A DNA stretch of 64,000 nucleotides from Tricholomella constricta (GCA_013368375.1 JAACJP010000012.1:868001-932000); one strand, 5' to 3'; shown: positions 1-14,572, counted from the first letter of the stretch. Translations and numbers: made by a program. Notes: generated by a model from the sequence alone, not told the origin.

Positions 1-934
1 CCGCCCTCAGCATAGTTTGGACAGCCGCCAGACTTTGAGTTGCTGTTATGGTCTGTACATCTGTCCTGGTGGCCTGTGCTTGCATCGTAGTATGGAAGAA
101 AGCAGAGACCCAGACTGCGCGCTCTAGCTGCGAAGCACTGAGTGGAAGTGTGCAAGTTCAAGTTGTGGGCGAAACACGACCTTGCCGCCCGAATTGGGAG
201 TCGACGCGACGCTCACCTGATGTCATTTATTAGTCGGACTCCTCGGCCCGAGTCAGGCCTCAAATGCACAACTTCACCCTCTGAATCCGAATCGGCCTCC
301 TTGAATCCTTTACATGCGATGGAATTCACGAACAATTCTGGCATCGCATCGCTGAGCGCTGCACCTGTCTGAACGATACACTACTTGGCCTGAATACGCC
401 TACCGATTTGCGAAAAACTATGCTGGTGGCCATTCTTTCGCAATGGCTCAAAACCTCAAAGGATCAACAAGGTCATTAAGAGGGCGTGTATATAGATCTA
501 GAGCAGCAAATGTCAAAGGACTGTTCTTCTCTTCGTATCTGTCAGCAGCCTTCAGTGGCGATACTGGATGGAATCTTGTGAGTGCATTTATGGACAAGCT
601 CATATGACGGGAGGAACAACTTTGGGACAACTGCCCAAGTCGCCGATGCCCACCTAATCCAGGGCTGTTACTCACACGGTCGAAAATCTAGGAAAAGATC
701 TCAGAGCACCCACGCGCGCCCATTGGAAGCTTGAGAGCTAGACAGAGAGTGTTCTTTGTCGTTCCTTCCTCAGAGGACACTAGCTCGGGCAGAAAAACAC
801 TGGATATAGTTCTCGAGAAGGTCATCTTCGAGTTAGACAATGCAACGATTCTGTTCAGCTTGATAACAGACTAGTCTCCGGTAGCCGACCTTAAAACGGA
901 TGACAGTCAATGGTGCATCCTTCTTAGGCCATGC
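1..934. other. unassigned sequence at window edge
   Basis: No gene could be supported here. Open frames are short and stop-rich on both strands, and none shows a recognisable motif. The stretch may be the upstream part of the decayed WD40-type gene that becomes visible after position 935. Confidence 0.4.
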
Positions 935-1159
935 GAAGCTTTCTCTCCAGATGGAACACAGGTTATATCGGGCTCGGCAGACAGAACTTGTCAGACAGGT
1001 CAGACCATATGATACGTGATGGTCTCCCGTTGTGCTTCCGCTCGCGTCCATTGTAGTCTCGGATGACGGGTCGTGGCTTTTCGCGCCCTGCGAAAACGGT
1101 GAAGTTAATGTCCTGGATGGAAGGACTGGCGCCAGACGTCAGGTCTCAACCTGATGGTT
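935..1159 (+). pseudogene. remnant of WD40-repeat protein (NACHT/NLR-WD40 type)
   Basis: Positions 941-988 translate to FSPDGTQVISGSADRT, the hallmark core of a WD40 repeat as found in the highly repetitive WD arrays of fungal NACHT/NLR proteins. A second repeat-like stretch in a different frame (1032-1157) reads VVSDDGSWLFAPCENGEVNV and stops at TGA. The two pieces are out of frame, stops lie between them, and no start, NACHT P-loop or full repeat array is visible in the window. I read it as a decayed end of such a gene. It could instead be an exon pair of an intact gene starting before the window, but the stops make that unlikely. Confidence 0.5.
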
Positions 1160-2091
1160 TGCTCTTGTCATGACAATGATGATAATTACTGGCTCCTCAA
1201 CCAGCGGCTCATTTCCACTTTTATAAAAGTCATCCCGGTGCTTGAGGCTAGGTGTTCGATCCTTTCATCCTGCAGATCATCCTCGTCGCTGCAATAAGCC
1301 CGAGACAGGCCTGCTGCAATTCGCGAACTCCGATGATGCGATCTCTGCCCCATGCATGCGGGACTCTGACGAGGGCGTGGAGCACCTTGATTTTGACATC
1401 GAGAAGGCCAGCTGGACGTATACTATATTGAAGTCCGGAAGAGTGGTCATGAAGAAACCCGATGGTACGACTCCAAGTCTTGACGCTGACGAATTTCCTA
1501 TTCAACGGGCTTTGGTCGAAAATACCATTACGAAGGCGTGTAGGGAAGTGTCTGATACCGGCGTTCGAAATTGGAGAGTGATTTCACGATCGTGACTCGT
1601 TCGTGATTCCTTGAAGATGACCGTCCAGATCGATGCAATGGATTTCCGGACTTCGACTCTACCAGGGGTCCGCTTATAACAACGTACCTAAGACATGCGC
1701 CACGATTTATGCGTCGAACAATGAACACAGATGAGATCCAATGGTTAAATCATTGTCGTCGGATAAATACGAGTCGATGGCAAATAAGTTCTTTTTTCCT
1801 TGACCCCAGCATCGAACCTATTCGAACAGACTGTGAGACCAAGAAGTTCAGTTCACTAGAAAGGGCTAAACAAGTTGAATTTAGAAACGGATAAGCCCAA
1901 AACCACGACTAAGAAGTACCAAGTTTCCGAAGGTTAATGGAAGGAGACTGATGGAGGGGACAGTGCATCAAATCATGACACAGGAAACGACGCCGGTTTG
2001 TCCATTGTGCGTGGTCGGAGGGTCGCTGACCCAGACTGGCAAGCGGGATGGATGGTGCATTGACTCAACCCAACCAACAGGAGACGTTCCT
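1160..2091. other. unassigned region, no recognisable gene
   Basis: The longest open frame is on the plus strand at 1242-1595 (117 codons, acidic in the middle, SDEGVEHLDFDIEKASW). I recognise no family in it. The rest of the stretch is stop-rich. It may hold the 3' part of the decayed upstream gene or a diverged non-conserved gene. The C-terminal end of the minus-strand TRAPP gene lies just to the right. Confidence 0.35.
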
Positions 2092-2661
2092 TCATGCTCC
2101 CAGGCCATTTCCAATAAGAGCCGTGATACGAGTGTCGAAGCCTTCACTACGGATTGGCATTTCTGGTGTATGGAACGGATTTTTCATGACTGCATCCGCA
2201 TAAATCTCATAGACTTTCTGCAAGATCGCATCCGCCGAGGTGTCCGTCAATGACGTGAGTAGTACGAATTTAGTCCCTAGATAGTTACTTGAGACGATAA
2301 CCAAGGTACAAATGTGAAGTTCACGTACCCGTCGCCGTGAGCAATATGGTAATCTTGAACGTCTCGCCCTCTATAACCTGAGCACCTGAGCTGGATCCCA
2401 TTGGCGACAAACGGCTTGTGATGGCATGTATACCGTGCAGAGTTCCCGCGAGGACCAGGTATTCATTCGAGGTAAGTTGAGCGAGGCCATCTACAATGAG
2501 ATGGTGTCAGGCATGGGCCACGGAGGCTTGAAGGACTATAGGGACCTGCAAAGTTGCGCTGATAAACGAGCCCCCCTGCTTTATTGATGACCTGGAATTG
2601 ATTAATGGATAGGCAATGGTAACGGTCATAGAAGACATACCCAAAGACCAAAAATTGCCAT
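2092..2661 (-). CDS. TRS23: TRAPP complex subunit 4 (Trs23/TRAPPC4)
   Basis: Small core subunit of the TRAPP tethering complexes, which activate the Rab Ypt1/Rab1 in ER-Golgi and Golgi traffic. The start at 2659-2661 gives MAIFGLW, then an intron, then [15 protein letters not shown], the first strands of the longin-like fold of the family. Later exons give [20 protein letters not shown], then [14 protein letters not shown] and [16 protein letters not shown], ending in [17 protein letters not shown] and GFDTRI, all strongly conserved in fungal Trs23. At least three short introns are implied. The predicted length of roughly 140-145 residues fits the family. The gene is divergent from the cyclotransferase gene on its right, with start codons about 150 bp apart, so the two probably share a promoter region. 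The longer reading frame that runs upstream on the same strand is an intron read-through artefact. Confidence 0.88.
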
Positions 2662-2813
2662 ATTGTAGAGGGACCGCCGTGTCCCAGTCGTGATGGACTT
2701 CTGCAACTTGGAGTTGTTTGTCTCCGAAAGTCGTGTCCAAGTTGTAACCCTGGTTAACCACGTTCCACGACAACGATAGCTGGCGCTCAAAAATCTTGGT
2801 AGGGCGGCCTACC

Positions 2814-4241
<1,428 letters not shown>

Positions 4242-4619
4242 TGGCTAGTAGGGTTGACATTGCAGTTCATGTCCGCTCACAATTATTCAGGTTACAAATG
4301 TGCACTAGACAATATGGCAGATACAGGACGCTGGTTTTATCGGGCATGATTGCTACACGATGACTAGGGCAGAACAGAGAGAACAGCATGAAAACCCGAA
4401 GGTGTCAACCATTGAGTAGGCTCTTGTAATGTTTGATCATTGTCGAAGCGTCAGTGGCAGTCTATTCCAACTCGGATATTAATCAAGGTCAAGAAAGAGC
4501 GAAAGCAATAAATGCGCACCCGTTCGTTCTCCCGAGTCTCTTCGACATGTGCTCGAGCATTTTTTGAGAACCTTTTAAGTACAAGCTGACGTCGGACGGG
4601 GTACTTTCGAACTGCAACG

Positions 4620-5385
4620 CAAAAGGTCAGTAAAACGAACCCATACAAGTGTGGAGTGGGGCTGACGCTTCTCGCTTGCAGCTGCAACCTGTTCGGATCG
4701 TCGACGTGCTAGCTCATTGAACAGGGGAGGATACACGGAAAGCAAAGAGTCTATCATTTCCTTGGGGGATAAAAGAGATCAAAGGCCACAAGGGTATCGC
4801 AAGGATGCTTCTCGGACCTCTTGGACCTCGCACATGTGTTGAAAGTCGCCGAAAGCCTTCTCATGGGATATCTCTTGAGTTTTAAGTTGTTGAATCATGG
4901 TCCTGGCACTTGCGCTGCGTCACGGGTTAGCTATCTGCTCAAGACACCGGATCTTTCCAAGACTTCACATATACATGACGCCTGATCTCGATATCTCTTG
5001 TGCATTTTTGCGAGCTGCTGCATATATCGCCTTCTTCTGCACCTGGTATGCCGTTGTTCGAGCGGATGCCTTCTTCGCTTGACGCGCTAGGCAGACCATT
5101 CCGTCAGAGGAGACCGACGGGTATAAACATTATTCACCTTGATGTTCCTTCAAAATACCTGTGACATCCCCTTCAAACTCTTCACACTGGCCATCCTCTT
5201 CCGCACTCTGTACCTCATCATATATTTCTTCATCTTCAGTCTCAAACCGTAAAGGGGCTACTGCACGAGCTGGTCTCGAGGACCGACGCGGAACTTGCTG
5301 GTCTGCAACGCGACCATGAGACTTTCAAGAGTGAAGGTAGGAAACAACTGACTTGGAGTCCTCGCCATTGGACATCGAGGCTACC
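4620..5385 (-). CDS. unrecognised spliced gene, acidic N-part and coiled-coil C-part
   Basis: On the minus strand several coherent coding blocks occur in order: an acidic block at about 5160-5330 (FETEDEEIYDEVQSAEEDG), a basic alanine-rich block at about 4990-5090 (AKKASARTTAYQVQKKA), a helical block from the ATG at 4896-4898 (KTQEISHEKAFGDFQHMCEV), and a block at about 4680-4757 (IDSLLSVYPPLFNELARRR). They look like exons of one nuclear-type coiled-coil protein, but I could not fix every splice junction or the true start (ATG TCC AAT GGC near 5380 is a candidate). No family is recognised. It lies tail-to-tail with the cyclotransferase gene. Confidence 0.35.
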
Positions 5386-5999
5386 GGCTAGTCTCTGTGT
5401 ATAAAACGACGGAGCTACTGATTTATAACAAATGGTATGACAGAAAGTGGGAGTTAGTAGGAACTTGAATTTAAGTTACAGTACGCGACGCGCGACGTGT
5501 GCACACGTGATATTCACGTGAAACCAGGCTTCGGGTTACACAACTCCAATTAAGTAGCTTATCTGAGAATAGGAAACTCAGTCCGGCCAAAGTTTTGAAA
5601 GTTACCTGGGCTTGTAATGACTGGCCAGGATACCGAGTCCATAATTCGGAGTTACCGTTCTGCTTGTCCTCTATCTTTATCCTGGCACGAGTTCAACACC
5701 ATCAACAGTCATGCCCTCACACTGCGGGTGTTGTTTTCTGCCTTGTAATTTTCTTGTGTTCTGTTCTCTGCTGTTCTGCCAGTGGTCCTGCATTTCTGTC
5801 TGCCAGCACCTTTTTGTTGCATTGTGTGCTCAAGGGAATGCCTATGTAGCATTGAAACAAGTAATCTGTCAATTGAGTCCGGCTACATTAGCATTACTTC
5901 CTCTGTTCCTGAGTTAATACTTACGTAATATCGTCCAGGGTCACAATTATCCTTGGCACCATCTTCTACTGCGACGACGTACGTGGGTAGTGGGCAGCC
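5386..5999. promoter_or_regulatory. intergenic region upstream of Stt4, with two CACGTG E-boxes
   Basis: No convincing gene. Two perfect CACGTG motifs lie at 5504-5509 and 5515-5520, close to a run of CGCG-containing sequence (about 5482-5500). CACGTG is the core site for bHLH factors in fungi. The boxes sit about 480-500 bp upstream of the Stt4 start and about 120 bp upstream of the minus-strand gene, so they could serve either. Short open frames at 5595-5917 look like chance. Confidence 0.35.
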
Positions 6000-8900
6000 A
6001 TGGACTGGTAAGTTATGTCAATCACTGTGGACTAATACTAGAGCTGATTTTCTTTCAGTCTAGAACTCAACATACACCAGCGAATCCTGTCTGATATCGC
6101 CTCAAACCCTGGCGAAACGAAAGATGACGTTATTCATGCTCAAACTCTCATTGCTGCGAAGGTGCACACACGAACAGAAGATGTCGGCGCAGACGAAGGG
6201 GGTGGCAGAGAAGAAAACAGCGAAGAGCTACGGGTATTCATGGTGAGTTATACAGCAAAACATCGTCGTTGTCCGTCTGACACACTTTTCGAGCCTGCTT
6301 CTCGTGTCCATTGCAACATTGCTTTCGGAGAGCTGATAGTTAACTTCCCGAAAAAACATATCGACGAGACCATTGATGTTCTAATGCCAGCATTGCTCGA
6401 CATTTTGAATGATGTACCTTTTGTTGACTTCGACAAGTGTCTCTCCTGGCAAGGTTCGTTCCGAAATTATCTGGTACAGCTCGCTTTTCCAACATCAACC
6501 TCAGACTGGGCCTTACCCGATCAACTCGTTTACTCTACCGTTTCTGCGCTCCTTCGCCTTTCGAGTTCTCGCACACAATACACCGAGAAGGCGGCATCTG
6601 CGATATGTTCCTTTTTATCACAAATGGTGAAGCAAATAAAGAGCAGTGACCGTAAGAGTCTCTCGAAGACCTCTTTCGCACTGTACTCAACTTTTCTCTA
6701 GCACTGTCTGTCCTGACGCAATTGACCCCTGCACTTCATGGGTTTTATCGCGCAATCAGTTCGACTTCGTATGCCTGGACAATTACCCAGTGGGAACAAC
6801 TCACCACACACATGAACGCACTGTGTTCTCCTTCTATTGTTGATCGTCTCAACCACCTGTTGGTCGATATTCTGCAAAAGGAAGATGCAAACGGTGACAC
6901 TCTACGTTTCGTCCAGACTTTCGTGTCTCGCTATGTCACCCAAGGGCGCCCTCTGAGCGGATATTTCATCGTCTGCTGCTTCATAGAAACGCAATGGACT
7001 GTTCTTGCCCAGGCTCTTGCTCCTCCACAGGTCACGACGTCAGGGATCGTCACTGAAGCTGCGGCCGCCAATAAAGCTTGGTTATCGCTCATGCGCAAAG
7101 CAGTGGTCCCGTGCGAGATCAAGGACGAAAAAATCGTGGATACTTTGAAGATGACAGTGAAATATGCTATGCAGTGCTTCACTGACCTTTTAGTTCAGAT
7201 AGAAGAGATGGACACAGAACCCTCGATCGATACTTATGCCTGGGAAACAATGTCAGAAAGCCTGGTAAGCTGATTATTTACGTCCGAGCCTTTCCAAAAC
7301 CAAGGTCTGTTTTCCAGAAATTAGCCTCCATTTGTTCCGTCGCGCTCCAAGAGTTGGACCGGAAATTATTTTCCCGTCTACTATTGCTTTTGAGCGACGA
7401 GTCACCCATATCAGACAATCTGGTCCAAGAAGCTGCCCTGAAGGCCACTACCGTCCTGGTTCAAAGGTATGATGCATTGGAACCTCTAGAGCACGAGAAG
7501 CTGATCGGAATAGCTTCCCGGATATTGCTTCCAAAATGGCCACGCACCTTCGTCGGTTTGTAACGTCCCCTTTACCTATCTTTGAATTTGAGTTTGCTTC
7601 GGAGAGTCGCGCCCCCCCTCCTTTGGTAGCGGCAGCGAAATGTCTGGCCCATTGTATCCGAGTAAGTTATTTGACGTATTCACCTGGAGACCGCTGCTCA
7701 AATCGACATAGTTAGCGCCCGGGGACGACCTTATCATGTCGAACATGTATTCCCTCCTCAATTACATCGCTGCCACAAGCAAGGATATATATGACAGCTC
7801 GAACAACTCGCAATCAAGCGATGACCCTATGCATGACTCGCTCGACCACAGTACGAGTCAATTGCTCGAAAGCGGCTTGCGCGGCCTTTCAGAGGACGAA
7901 AAGAGGCTCGTTGGTATCAGCACAATATCTGTTGTCACCCGACTCGCGCTCGAGTTTCACACAGAAGAGGTATGTATCGCCGACATCTTGCAGGGATGAA
8001 ATTTGACCCAGCTTGGACAGGTTACACGACTAACTATCTCAATGTTGCTTCAGAGATTACGATCTGCAGAACCGACCGTTGAGGCTGCCATAGCCTACAA
8101 CCTTGTCGATCTCGCACTCTCGGCTCCCGAGAGTGCTTTCATTGAGATAATACGTGTTTTCTCTGCAATAAACCGCTCGGCAAATCCAGACGACCCACGC
8201 TTCTCCAACAACATGGTTAGAAGTATCAAATTGTTTTCAATCTTTTTCTGACATTCTATTTAGGTACTGGCAGCCCAAACTCGGTTGGCGCAGGAATTGC
8301 ATCGGAGACCTGAACTATATGAAATATACCTGGTTGAGTTATTGACCCTCTTCGCTGATAAAGGCGTCGCGATCCAGAATCTCAAGATCAGTAACCATCA
8401 CGTCAAGGTAAAACGGCTCTCCTGTACATAATATGGGCGCCTGACATTACATTTAGACCGACGATATGATTGAGCAACTCGCCTCTCTCCTTCTTCCAAT
8501 CGATGCTTTATTGGGCCACCATGATTTCAACCCACATCAAGATGCTTCCTCCGGAGTTGTTTCTCTCTTTAGAAACATGTGGTTCTTGTGCATCCTCTTC
8601 CACTTCACCTGTAATAAAGACAAGGAGGAAACTGCCATGGATTGGTTGAAGCCTGCACTGTCTCATATCGCCGCTAAGACACCTTCGATGGTGCTCGAGG
8701 AATCTCATGACTCAGTGGCCAGTGACGTTGAGTACAATTCCGTCATACGCCAGGAGTATGCCCATACTGTAAGTGCGGCTCTTGTTCGTCCTTTTTTCCC
8801 ACCTTAAACCTTTTGTGAGCAGGTAATCTCCAAACATAGGACATCCTTAACGAAGTACATATCATTGCGTGCAGGAGATATCCGCTATCTGTCGTCTGGC

Positions 8901-11900
8901 CAGATCATATTTGTCCTTACAATGCACGATATGGAGAGTATGCGATCCGCTGCTGGACTGACCTCCTCCCTCGTCGGTTATTTCACCAATGACAGTATCA
9001 ACAAACACCCTTCACTCCCTGCTTGTATGGAATCGGTTGCGGAGAAGGTGAGCAATGTGTAAATTCTGTGCACGACATCAATTGAAACGATACTAAAGGT
9101 GATTCGTGGCTGTATCAACGACCTGAATGCTCAAGCATCCCAGCAAATGTTGCCTGTCGGGTTATCATCAGAGCTCCGTGCTCTCCTGATTTACAGCACT
9201 CATCGGATCGAGAAGGCTAGAGATATCGCCTCCAAATATCTCAATCGCTTGATAACATCCTTCCCCTCGCTCATGTGCGACCCACCGCTTGTATTTGCGA
9301 TCCTTGAAGTCCTTACGTTGCTTCGGCAATCTTGTGAGAACGAATTTATGGACGAGGTATTTATAACCACTGAGGAATAGGCTTCAAGCTGACCTTGGTT
9401 TTGCAGTACAATCCCGTTTATGAATTCCACTCTGAAAGAGCCGACATCACTCTGCAATTGACTGATGATTATCAAAAGCGAAATGAGATTCTTGGTCAGT
9501 TACATCGTAATGCCAACAGCTGGTTCGAATTGGCATTGGCTCGGGCCCCTATCGAGCTCCAATCAACGCTGCAGGTGTGGAATATTGGCATTTCAGAACA
9601 ACATCCATCCTCAAAGCTACCATCAGAAATATCTTGCAGCTAGTCAATCGACTTCAGGGATTCACTCTTCAGAACTGGGCGCCTCGGTTGCAGAGCATTT
9701 TGCTAAAGCCATAGGTCCTGTACAGCGACAACTCAGTAAGTACTCCTTCGTTTAGAAGGGTCATTGCTCATTGTTCACAGCGTGTTTAATTGGCCTGTCA
9801 CAATGGAAAACTGACGGTGCGAAGAGCCTGGCTAATCAGATCGCCATCAAAAGCTACTTCGCTGGTGAGGCTGCGGGAGTTCGCTTGGCTTGTCATCAAG
9901 GTCTGTGTCCTTTGATACAAATTCCTGAAAATCGTTGACAACTTCATTAGGTCCCGACAAGTTAGATAAGCTGCCGCCTCAGTCGGCTCCTTCTGCCGAA
10001 ATACAAGCATTGAAGACCAAAATGTCTCGTACGACGGAGGAGATTCGTAATAAAAACAGTGCCCTGACGGTTCAGGATTTGAAAAGACTCTTGTTTCGGT
10101 GTGGTGCAACGCTACTATCTATGGAGAAGGTTGGCAGTTATTTTTCTTTGTGCTCCTCAATCTCTCACACGTTCTAGTGTGAGCATGACCTTCTCCACCA
10201 TCTCGTGGCATTAACCTTCGCTGTTGCCACTCCATCTGCACTAGCTGCCAGTATCGAAGTCTGGACCTGGGTCATCTCAGAAAAACCTGATGTAGAAGTC
10301 GCGTTGATGACAGAGGTTTTATCTGCATGGTCAGACACGATCAGGCAGGAAAGAGGCATGTTCTCGACGTCATTTAAGTGTGTTTTGCACTTCTTTGATT
10401 GTCGCCTTGCCCTAATTTTGTTCCCCCGCAGTTATGATGATCCATTCTATCATCCAATCAGCTACAGTCCTACCGACAAGGAAGTCATCGACAGAGGAAC
10501 GACAAATGCTCGACGAATTCTTACGCCTCATGCGCTTGTTCTTCAGATGCTTTTGAGTCGACTACAAGCAGCACGGTATCGTAGGCCGGAAATGATGTTC
10601 CTAATCCAACATCTGGTGTTACGGTCTGCTCGAGCTTATCGGTCATTGAGGTTGGTGTATACGCTTGCATCCTTCATGAGGCCCTCACTAAATCAATCCT
10701 TCAGTACTCATGCCCTGGCTCGTGAAGCGCGCTTTTCTCTTCTTCTGTTTGGCTTTGAAACCTTGAAGAGCTCTCACTTGGATCCGTATTCGGAGAGCCT
10801 GTTAAGAGAAAGCCTGTACTCTGTGGCCTTCTCTTGGTTCTCCGTCCGTCCCCAGTAAGATCAAAAGCACGCTGAATTTGATTCTTACTAACCATCTTTA
10901 AAGGTGGTCGTATGGTGCCAATCGGGTCCAGGTCGACGCTGATGTTAAGGTTCTGGCAGAGTTCCTCTCCTGCCTGCAGACAGATACGATTCGAGGTACA
11001 ACTGAAATCTCAAGTTTGTCACCATCACAGCTACCCTTGCGGAATGCCCGTAAGTGCAATTTATATACTGACCAGATTAAATCTTGATGTCCTGTCTCAG
11101 ATTATCTTGATCGCCTTCGCAATATTAACCTGCCTCTGAGGCTCCTGACAGAGAATGAAATGTTTAGATTAACTGTTTGGGCTAACCCAACCAACGATCC
11201 TAAACGAGGCAGCGACCAGATCGGGACTGTTGTCGCAACGATGCTCGAGGTAAATGGACCCTGTGCTTTTCGATCTTGTCAGTTGACAATCGGAAAGGCT
11301 TCCTGGGGTGGTGTTCTTCGCACAGTTTGGCAGATCGATCCAGCAATTGCCATTTACCTTCCCGAACGATTCAAAAGTCCTGTCGTCCGTAACGAAGTCA
11401 TCAAGATGGTTTGCTCCAGTCCTCTCGAAGTACTCGACATTCCGGAGGCATTGTTATTCTTCGTGGGCGACAGGGTTGATCCTCATGTTCGTCGTGATTT
11501 CAAGGTCTGTCGCGCATTTTCAAGTCACATTTTTTTTCTAATGATATGGCGAAGAATCTTCTCCTCTGGGCACCCGTGCCGCCCGTAATCGCAAACACGT
11601 TCTTTGAGCCCCGATACAACAATGACCCTTTGATCTTACAATACGCCCATCGGGTACTGGAGCAACACCCCGTCGATTTGACATTTTTCTTTGTTCCCCA
11701 AGTCGTACAAGCCTTGCGATATGATCAACTTGGCATGCTCTCTGTTTCTGACTCCTCGTATCTGTCTGACCATGACTTTAGGATACGTGGCCCGGTTTAT
11801 CTTTGAGACCGCAAAGATATCACAGTTATTCTGCCACCAAATCATTTGGAATATGAAAGCCAATTGTTACAAAGACGACCAAGCAGAAATTGTTAGTGTC

Positions 11901-13543
11901 GGTTTTAGACCAGCGATCCTCGGCTCACCGCATGGTTCAGGAGGATCCTATGAAGCCAGCTCTGGATCTAATGACAGAAAGGGTAGTAAACTCACTCTCG
12001 GGTGATGCCAGAGACTTCTACAATCGGGAATTCCACTTCTTCCATGAAGTCACCTCCATTTCTGGGAAGCTCAAGCCCTTCATCAAGAGGACAAAGCCCG
12101 AGAAGAAGGTAGATGACATCGATCCCTCTTTCACATGATCTTATCTGTTTTAGGCAAAAATCGACGAAGAGATGGCGAAAATAAAAGTCGATGTGGGGGT
12201 TTATCTACCCAGTAACCCTGACGGGAAAGTGGTTGACATTGACAAAAAGTCTGGACGGCCACTTCAAAGCCATGCCAAGGTAAACTTCGTCATATCTACC
12301 GCATTCACGCCCTGATCAGTTGTCACTAGGCGCCATTCATGGCGACCTTCAAAGTTCGGAAGGAGCGCATCGTAGTCAACACGGATCCTGATTCAATATT
12401 GGATGTTGATGGAGGAGGCACTGAAATCCGCACGGAATATGACGTCTGGCAGCAAGCCATTTTCAAAGTCGGCGACGACTGTCGACAAGACGTCCTCGCG
12501 CTTCAAATCATTGCTATGTTCAAGAACATATTCACTAGCGTTGGACTTACACTCTACCTCTTTCCTTATCGGGTGACGGCTACGGGACCAGGCGTTAGTG
12601 TCATTTATCTTTTCGCCGTTCTGACTTACATTCTCTGTAGTGCGGTGTCATCGACGTCGTACCCAATGCGACATCTCGGGACGAAATGGGTCGCGCAAAA
12701 GTCAATGACTTGCTTGATTTTTTCGTCGCCAAATATGGCGGACAGGATACTGTTGCATTTCAGAAAGCTCGCCTCAACTTTATTCAGTCGATGGCCGCAT
12801 ACTCGGTCGCCTGCTTCATCCTGCAAATCAAGGACAGGCACAACGGTAACATCATGATCGACGGCGAGGGTCACATCGTTCACATAGGTAGGCTGATGGC
12901 TTTTCCTTTTGATTATCCACTTGCTCAATCCCTGCAGATTTCGGATTTCTGTTTGACATAGATAAGTGTTCCCGTTTCTTTTTGCTTCCGTCTCTTGGCT
13001 GACAGAAGTTGCTCCGTTTACGACCAGGGGTGTGTTGCTCCCTTTCTCGAAGTTTATTGTGTTGTTAATTCATTGCTTCGAGGGGGTCAAATTTGAACCA
13101 AGCTCGTTCAAGCTCAATCATGAGATGGTTGTCCTGATGGGAGGTCGTTACTCACAAGGCTACCAACTCTTCCAGAACCTTACTGTCAAGGCATTCCTCG
13201 CAATCCGCCCCCATGCCGAACAGTTGATAAGCACGGTACAATTGATGCTTGATACTGGCCTACCGTCCTTCAAGGGAGAACCGACCATCAAGAGGCTTCG
13301 GGACCGATTTGCACTTGGATTGAATGAGAGACAAGCCGCCGAATTCATGATGGGTGTCGTTCGAAATGCCCACGAAAACGTTCGAAGCACGGCGTACGAT
13401 GAATTCCAGAGGGTGAGCCAAGTTCCTCATTGCCTGTTAGCTGGCTAACCTCATCGTTGTGTCACAGCTGCAGAACGGTGAGTCTCAATGTACCGACACA
13501 TTGCAAGGTTACTCATACTTGTTTAGGTATACCATACAAATAG
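6000..13543 (+). CDS. STT4: phosphatidylinositol 4-kinase, type III alpha (Stt4)
   Basis: Makes phosphatidylinositol 4-phosphate at the plasma membrane, where the kinase is recruited by Efr3/Ypp1. A tiny first exon (6000-6007, ATG GAC TG) joins across a 51-bp intron to LELNIHQRILSDIASN. A long alpha-solenoid follows in many exons. The C-terminal quarter is diagnostic: VGVYLPSNPDGKVVDIDKKS and RPLQSHAKAPFMATFKV of the PIK accessory/kinase junction, FKVGDDCRQDVLALQ, the catalytic loop KDRHNGNIMIDGEGH, HIDFGF formed across the intron near 12888, and the tail GGRYSQGYQLFQNLTVKAF. The protein ends LQNGIPYK, assembled across an intron at about 13487-13526, with the stop at 13541-13543. The catalytic Asp and His/Asn and the Asp of DFG are present, so the kinase looks active. 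Roughly twenty short introns are implied; internal junctions are approximate. Confidence 0.93.
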
Positions 13544-13925
13544 TGCTGTCTCTAATAATATACCAGACAATTTAACTACAAGGGAACGACACTCGACGTG
13601 ACGCCAAGGCTCCCCCAGGTTTTCACAGTCGTTCGTCACGAGCTCTTCCTAGAAAGTTGAATCACTATACATTTTTCTATCCGCTGAGCCACCTATTTCC
13701 CATCCATCGCTTGGACATACGTACTTTGCATTTGCTCTTTGTCCCACCTGCGGTTATCCTAAGCGATGATACACGCCGTTCAATGATACGGATACTTACA
13801 TCTTCACTCCTGCAGCTACTGTTCACGCGGTTTGCATATACGTGCATGATCCCCTCGGGAACCGAGCATTGCTAATCTTACCCACGACGACGACAAACTC
13901 TGAATGATAGGTAGTGTTACATATA

Positions 13926-14572
13926 CAGTCATTTACGGGTCCTCGACACACCATGGGTCCTCGATACAAAACCAAATAGCTCCACATCCACTGCTCTGAT
14001 TGTCCCGGAGTTTTTTCTTGCTAATGTATGTACTTTGTCTCCATGTCCTCCCCACTTTTGGGGGTTGGCAATTGAGGGAATTGAGGTGGGAAGTACAATC
14101 AGTCGAGATAAGGACATTTGTGAAATATTAAACTTTGTCATTTGAAAGAATATGGACTATTATCCATTGTTTCGAGCAGGGACCCTTCTCTATATAGTCA
14201 AGGCTACCTATTGGTGATAACAGAAGCACAGTCGGAGGGTACGATGTGGAGATTCAAGGTTTTGAGGAGGTGTAAGGCCTGAGCGGTGCTGTATCTGTCA
14301 CGTCACACCTTCCAAACAGGGCAGAGCATCAGCGTCAACGTGAGTCTGATGTGACAGGTGTATCGAGGACAGAATTCTCAATGATAAGCAACTTTCGAAA
14401 AGATTTCCTTCATCCTTCCTCTTCGCTCAATGGATAGTCAATTTTAGTGTCTATTATACATCTTTATATACTAATGGAGGGTCCCACATAGTTAGATTGG
14501 GCTTGACTACTTAAATACATTTTTCCGAGGCCCGTCTTCATTTGAGCGTATCGAGGACCCGTAAATGACTGT
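13926..14572. mobile_element. 647-bp MITE with TA target duplication (Tc1/mariner/pogo type)
   Basis: The ends are inverted copies. From 13926 the sequence starts CAGTCATTTACGGGTCCTCGA and the complement of 14572 leftward starts with the same 21 bases; a further 2 of the next 3 agree. Both ends are flanked by the dinucleotide TA (13924-13925 and 14573-14574). A CAGT start with a TA duplication is typical of the Tc1/mariner superfamily, including the pogo/Fot1 group. No transposase open frame fits inside 647 bp, so this is a non-autonomous miniature element. A sub-terminal GTCCTCGATAC-like motif is repeated near the left end, and an inverted copy lies near 14354. Confidence 0.75.

Noticed and set aside
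13657..13875. Small ORF after Stt4
   Set aside because: Stop-rich neighbourhood, no motif, lies in the 3' flank before the MITE.
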